The notes beneath the pieces were generated by a model. The model did no database searches. It had not been told where the DNA came from and worked only from the letters and a program-made list of their open reading frames with translations. From an uncultured Bacilli bacterium (GTDB taxonomy: Bacteria; Bacillota_I; Bacilli_A; ML615J-28; CAG-313), in contig CAJGDR010000002.1 of the NCBI GenBank assembly GCA_904502205.1, positions 1 to 34,841 of the forward strand: DNA of 34,841 nt. Direction: 5' to 3'. Positions 33,214-34,841 of the stretch are shown in pieces; position 1 is the stretch's first letter; every line of letters begins with the position of its first letter. Both the position numbers and the translations under genes were made by a program.

Positions 33214-33254
33214 GAACAAAAGCCATCATTTTTCCAAGGAAAAAATTGATGGCT
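33214..33254 (-). terminator. Rho-independent terminator of the coaX operon
   Basis: On the minus strand AGCCATCAA..TTTTTCC pairs with GGAAAAA..TGATGGCT (a two-base bulge) and runs into TTTTGTTC. The stop codon of the preceding gene begins at the base of the stem. Confidence 0.85.
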
Positions 33255-33769
33255 TAATCATTTAATTGATGTTCTTTTAGAAATTTATTTAATTGTTTTC
33301 GATTTTTAAAAATTAATATATTTTTAGAATTCTCGTATTTTTTTAGTTTTTCAAAAATACGTGGTTTTGCATTTTTCTTAAAATTCCAAACCCATTTGAA
33401 GAAACTTCGATCGATTTTTTCTTTACATCCTTCCGCAATCGAATCTCTTTGTTTATTACGATATTGTAAATATCTTTTGAATATTCCAAAGATAGCAACT
33501 CTTCTTGGATAATCTAAATAAATTACCGTATCACATGGATCAACACGCATTTCAAGTGTATCACGATAATTTCCATCAAGAATCCATGCCGGATTTTCAA
33601 TCATTTTTCTTTGTTTTTCTACAAATACTTCTTTATCTTCTTCTTGCCAATTAGCTTTCCAATATATCGTATCTAAATGAAAAACAGGAATATTTAATTT
33701 TTTTCCAAGTTTAGAAGCTAAAGTACTTTTTCCACAACCAGCACAACCTAAAATGACAATTCTTTTCAT
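33254..33769 (-). CDS. P-loop kinase-like protein (topology modulation / FlaR-type)
   Basis: A 171-residue adenylate-kinase-like NTPase. The P-loop GCAGCGKST lies at about 9-17 after MKRIVIL; HLDTIYWKANWQEEDKEVF and WILDGNYRDTLEMRV (about 62-76) are the marks of the family annotated as DNA topology modulation protein (FlaR), whose real substrate is uncertain. The C-terminal half is basic. I place the start at the ATG one base after the coaX stop; an in-frame ATG at 33787 inside coaX would add six residues and neither has a strong ribosome site. It is the last gene of a 77-aa gene-coaX unit and is followed by a terminator. Confidence 0.85.
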   Translation of the reverse strand: MKRIVILGCAGCGKSTLASKLGKKLNIPVFHLDTIYWKANWQEEDKEVFVEKQRKMIENPAWILDGNYRDTLEMRVDPCDTVIYLDYPRRVAIFGIFKRYLQYRNKQRDSIAEGCKEKIDRSFFKWVWNFKKNAKPRIFEKLKKYENSKNILIFKNRKQLNKFLKEHQLND

Positions 33770-33770
33770 G

Positions 33771-34514
33771 TTATTTGTTTTTTGCATAAAGTTCCATTAA
33801 TCCTTCAATTAATAAATTAGGACAATATTCAAAATCACAAGTTAGACTATCTTTAACATATTCAGCATTACCACCTGTTAAATAGATCTTACATGAACCT
33901 ACTTCTTTAGTCATACGTTCAATCATGCCTTCAATCATGGAAACAGTTCCATATACTATTCCACTTTGAATACAAGTAATTGTTGAATTGCCGATGACTC
34001 TTTTTGGTGTTTCAATAGGGATAAGTGATAATTTTTCTGCATCATTAAACAAACTATTCAGTGATGATTTAAATCCCGGTGCAATAGCTCCACCTAAAAA
34101 CACATTATCTTTAACAATTAAAATTTTATTAGCGGTACCTAAATCAACAATTAATTTATTACCTTTTGATCTTTTACAAGCTGCAACACTTGAAATTAAC
34201 AAATCTGATCCAAGTTCATCAGGATTTTCAATTTGAATGTTGATATTGTGATTCATATCATTTGTTACCATCATTGGTTTAACATTATATAGTTCAGTTA
34301 GTGAAGTTATAATTCTTGAATTAATTGATGGAACAACAGACGAAATAATTATTCCTTCTATTTCAACATTACCAATAGTGCTTTTGAAATATTCTTTATA
34401 ATAACAAGTTGTATGAGTTGTATTAGTATCTAATCTATATTTATTTATTATCGTTTGATTATCACATAATGCAATTTCAATAGTAGTATTACCTACATCA
34501 AAACACAAATACAT
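33771..34514 (-). CDS. coaX: Type III pantothenate kinase
   Basis: CoaX phosphorylates pantothenate, the first step of CoA synthesis; type III enzymes need a monovalent cation and are not inhibited by CoA. The 247-residue product has the ASKHA phosphate motif FDVGNTTIEIA (5-15), SSVVPSIN (58-65), the substrate region NPDELGSDLL (97-106) with probable catalytic Asp104, VDLGTANKI (123-131) and GGAIAPGF (141-148). The motifs are divergent: most family members have GADR where this has GSDL, and GTATT where this has GTANK. Length is normal (about 250). GGAGGTAT precedes the start. With coaD in this window it covers two steps of the pathway. Confidence 0.92.
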   Translation of the reverse strand: MYLCFDVGNTTIEIALCDNQTIINKYRLDTNTTHTTCYYKEYFKSTIGNVEIEGIIISSVVPSINSRIITSLTELYNVKPMMVTNDMNHNINIQIENPDELGSDLLISSVAACKRSKGNKLIVDLGTANKILIVKDNVFLGGAIAPGFKSSLNSLFNDAEKLSLIPIETPKRVIGNSTITCIQSGIVYGTVSMIEGMIERMTKEVGSCKIYLTGGNAEYVKDSLTCDFEYCPNLLIEGLMELYAKNK

Positions 34515-34534
34515 AATATACCTCCAATATATTA

Positions 34535-34768
34535 TTATTTTCTATCGATGTTCATTTTTCCTTTTACTTGAACAATATTGTTTTTACGTTGATTATCTTT
34601 AATCATCATTTCAAAAGTACGTCGATAATCATAATTTGGTCGATTATAAATTTTATTAACAATTGTATGTTCTTTATTATTTACTGGTATTTCAGTTTTT
34701 CCAATAATATTTCCAGATTTATCTCTTTCAATAATAACAAGTTTTAGTTGTTTATTCATTTCTTTCAT
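34535..34768 (-). CDS. Small hypothetical protein upstream of coaX
   Basis: A 77-residue charged protein I do not recognise. The first half looks like paired beta strands (LKLVIIERDKSGNIIGKTEIPV), the second is rich in Asn, Lys and Arg (NRPNYDYRRTFEMMIKDNQRKN), with a basic end. No Cys, no membrane segment, no signal. AGGAGTG precedes the start and coaX follows after 20 bases, so it is a real gene in the coaX operon. Possible role as a nucleic-acid-binding or regulatory protein is only suggested by its charge. Confidence 0.65.
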   Translation of the reverse strand: MKEMNKQLKLVIIERDKSGNIIGKTEIPVNNKEHTIVNKIYNRPNYDYRRTFEMMIKDNQRKNNIVQVKGKMNIDRK

Positions 34769-34797
34769 AAATACACTCCTAATATTAATTTTATTAT

Positions 34798-34806
34798 ATT
34801 ATATCA
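34798..34806 (-). promoter_or_regulatory. Extended -10 promoter of the 77-aa gene-coaX operon
   Basis: On the minus strand TGATATAAT (TATAAT at 34798-34803) lies about 30 bases before the start codon; no good -35 is visible before the window ends. Confidence 0.5.
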
Positions 34807-34841
34807 TAAAATAATATTTTTTTGTGTTTTTTTGTATAATA

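Noticed and set aside
1..34841. Genetic code 4 (UGA as Trp), as in Mollicutes
   Set aside because: All large genes are uninterrupted with Trp as TGG; an in-frame UGA occurs only as the amidase stop, where a TAA follows at once.
1..34841. tRNA, rRNA, CRISPR array, insertion sequence or prophage
   Set aside because: I saw no cloverleaf-like sequence, repeat-spacer pattern, transposase, integrase or phage structural gene in the window; short unusual RNAs cannot be excluded by eye.

Overview
The window is about 34.8 kb of very AT-rich, densely packed bacterial chromosome. It suggests an endospore-forming low-GC Firmicute of the Bacilli/Erysipelotrichia side, possibly one of the uncultivated gut lineages near the Mollicutes; the exact lineage is my inference. 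The support is: the order rny-ymdB-spoVS-(GNAT)-miaB-cotE, which is B. subtilis-like; recU; a ylbJ-like gene beside rsmD-coaD; strong AGGAGG-type ribosome sites; and TGG used for Trp in uninterrupted frames, so UGA is not needed as a Trp codon. I see no tRNA, rRNA, insertion sequence, prophage or CRISPR array, and no gene-free stretch reaches 300 bases.

Layout. 1-2298 (minus): glycogen synthesis, glgB then glgC (cut by the window edge). 2531-5124 (plus): a small Tyr/Pro-rich coat-like protein, an M32 carboxypeptidase, and a signal-less amidase with a LysM tail that looks like a mother-cell-lysis enzyme. 5166-6062 (plus): YlbJ-like sporulation membrane protein, tail to tail with the operon 108-aa protein-rsmD-coaD (7395-6039, minus). 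12352-7463 (minus): a CDF cation exporter followed by a heterodimeric ABC exporter. 18211-12441 (minus): rny, ymdB, spoVS, a GNAT acetyltransferase, miaB, cotE and a SafA-like LysM protein. 18438-19299 (plus): recU and a DUF1294 membrane protein. 22236-19369 (minus): a stand-alone GlmU-type nucleotidyltransferase and an EF-G paralogue. 22321-28824 (plus): a WG-repeat-like lipoprotein with two fused ATPase-permease ABC proteins. 33145-28854 (minus): radical SAM/SPASM protein, LytTR regulator, DUF3021 membrane protein, an anchored surface protein and a cytoplasmic type I pullulanase. 34768-33254 (minus): a 77-aa protein, coaX and a P-loop kinase-like protein.

Themes. Three carbohydrate genes (glgB, glgC, pullulanase) form a glycogen build/debranch set, although they are about 26 kb apart. 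coaD and coaX are two steps of CoA synthesis. At least six genes (amidase, ylbJ-like, spoVS, cotE, the SafA-like gene and the small coat-like gene) point to sporulation, and three of their upstream regions carry sequences resembling mother-cell sigma-E or sigma-K promoters.

The most interesting signals are: (1) the lipoprotein plus twin ABC-permease operon, whose substrate is unknown; (2) the radical SAM-LytTR-DUF3021-surface protein-pullulanase operon; (3) hairpins that overlap the ribosome site of the next gene and seem to act differently in read-through mRNA than in mRNA from the gene's own promoter; (4) a degenerate HNH-like protein fixed upstream of rsmD-coaD; (5) an EF-G paralogue with NKMN in place of NKMD.
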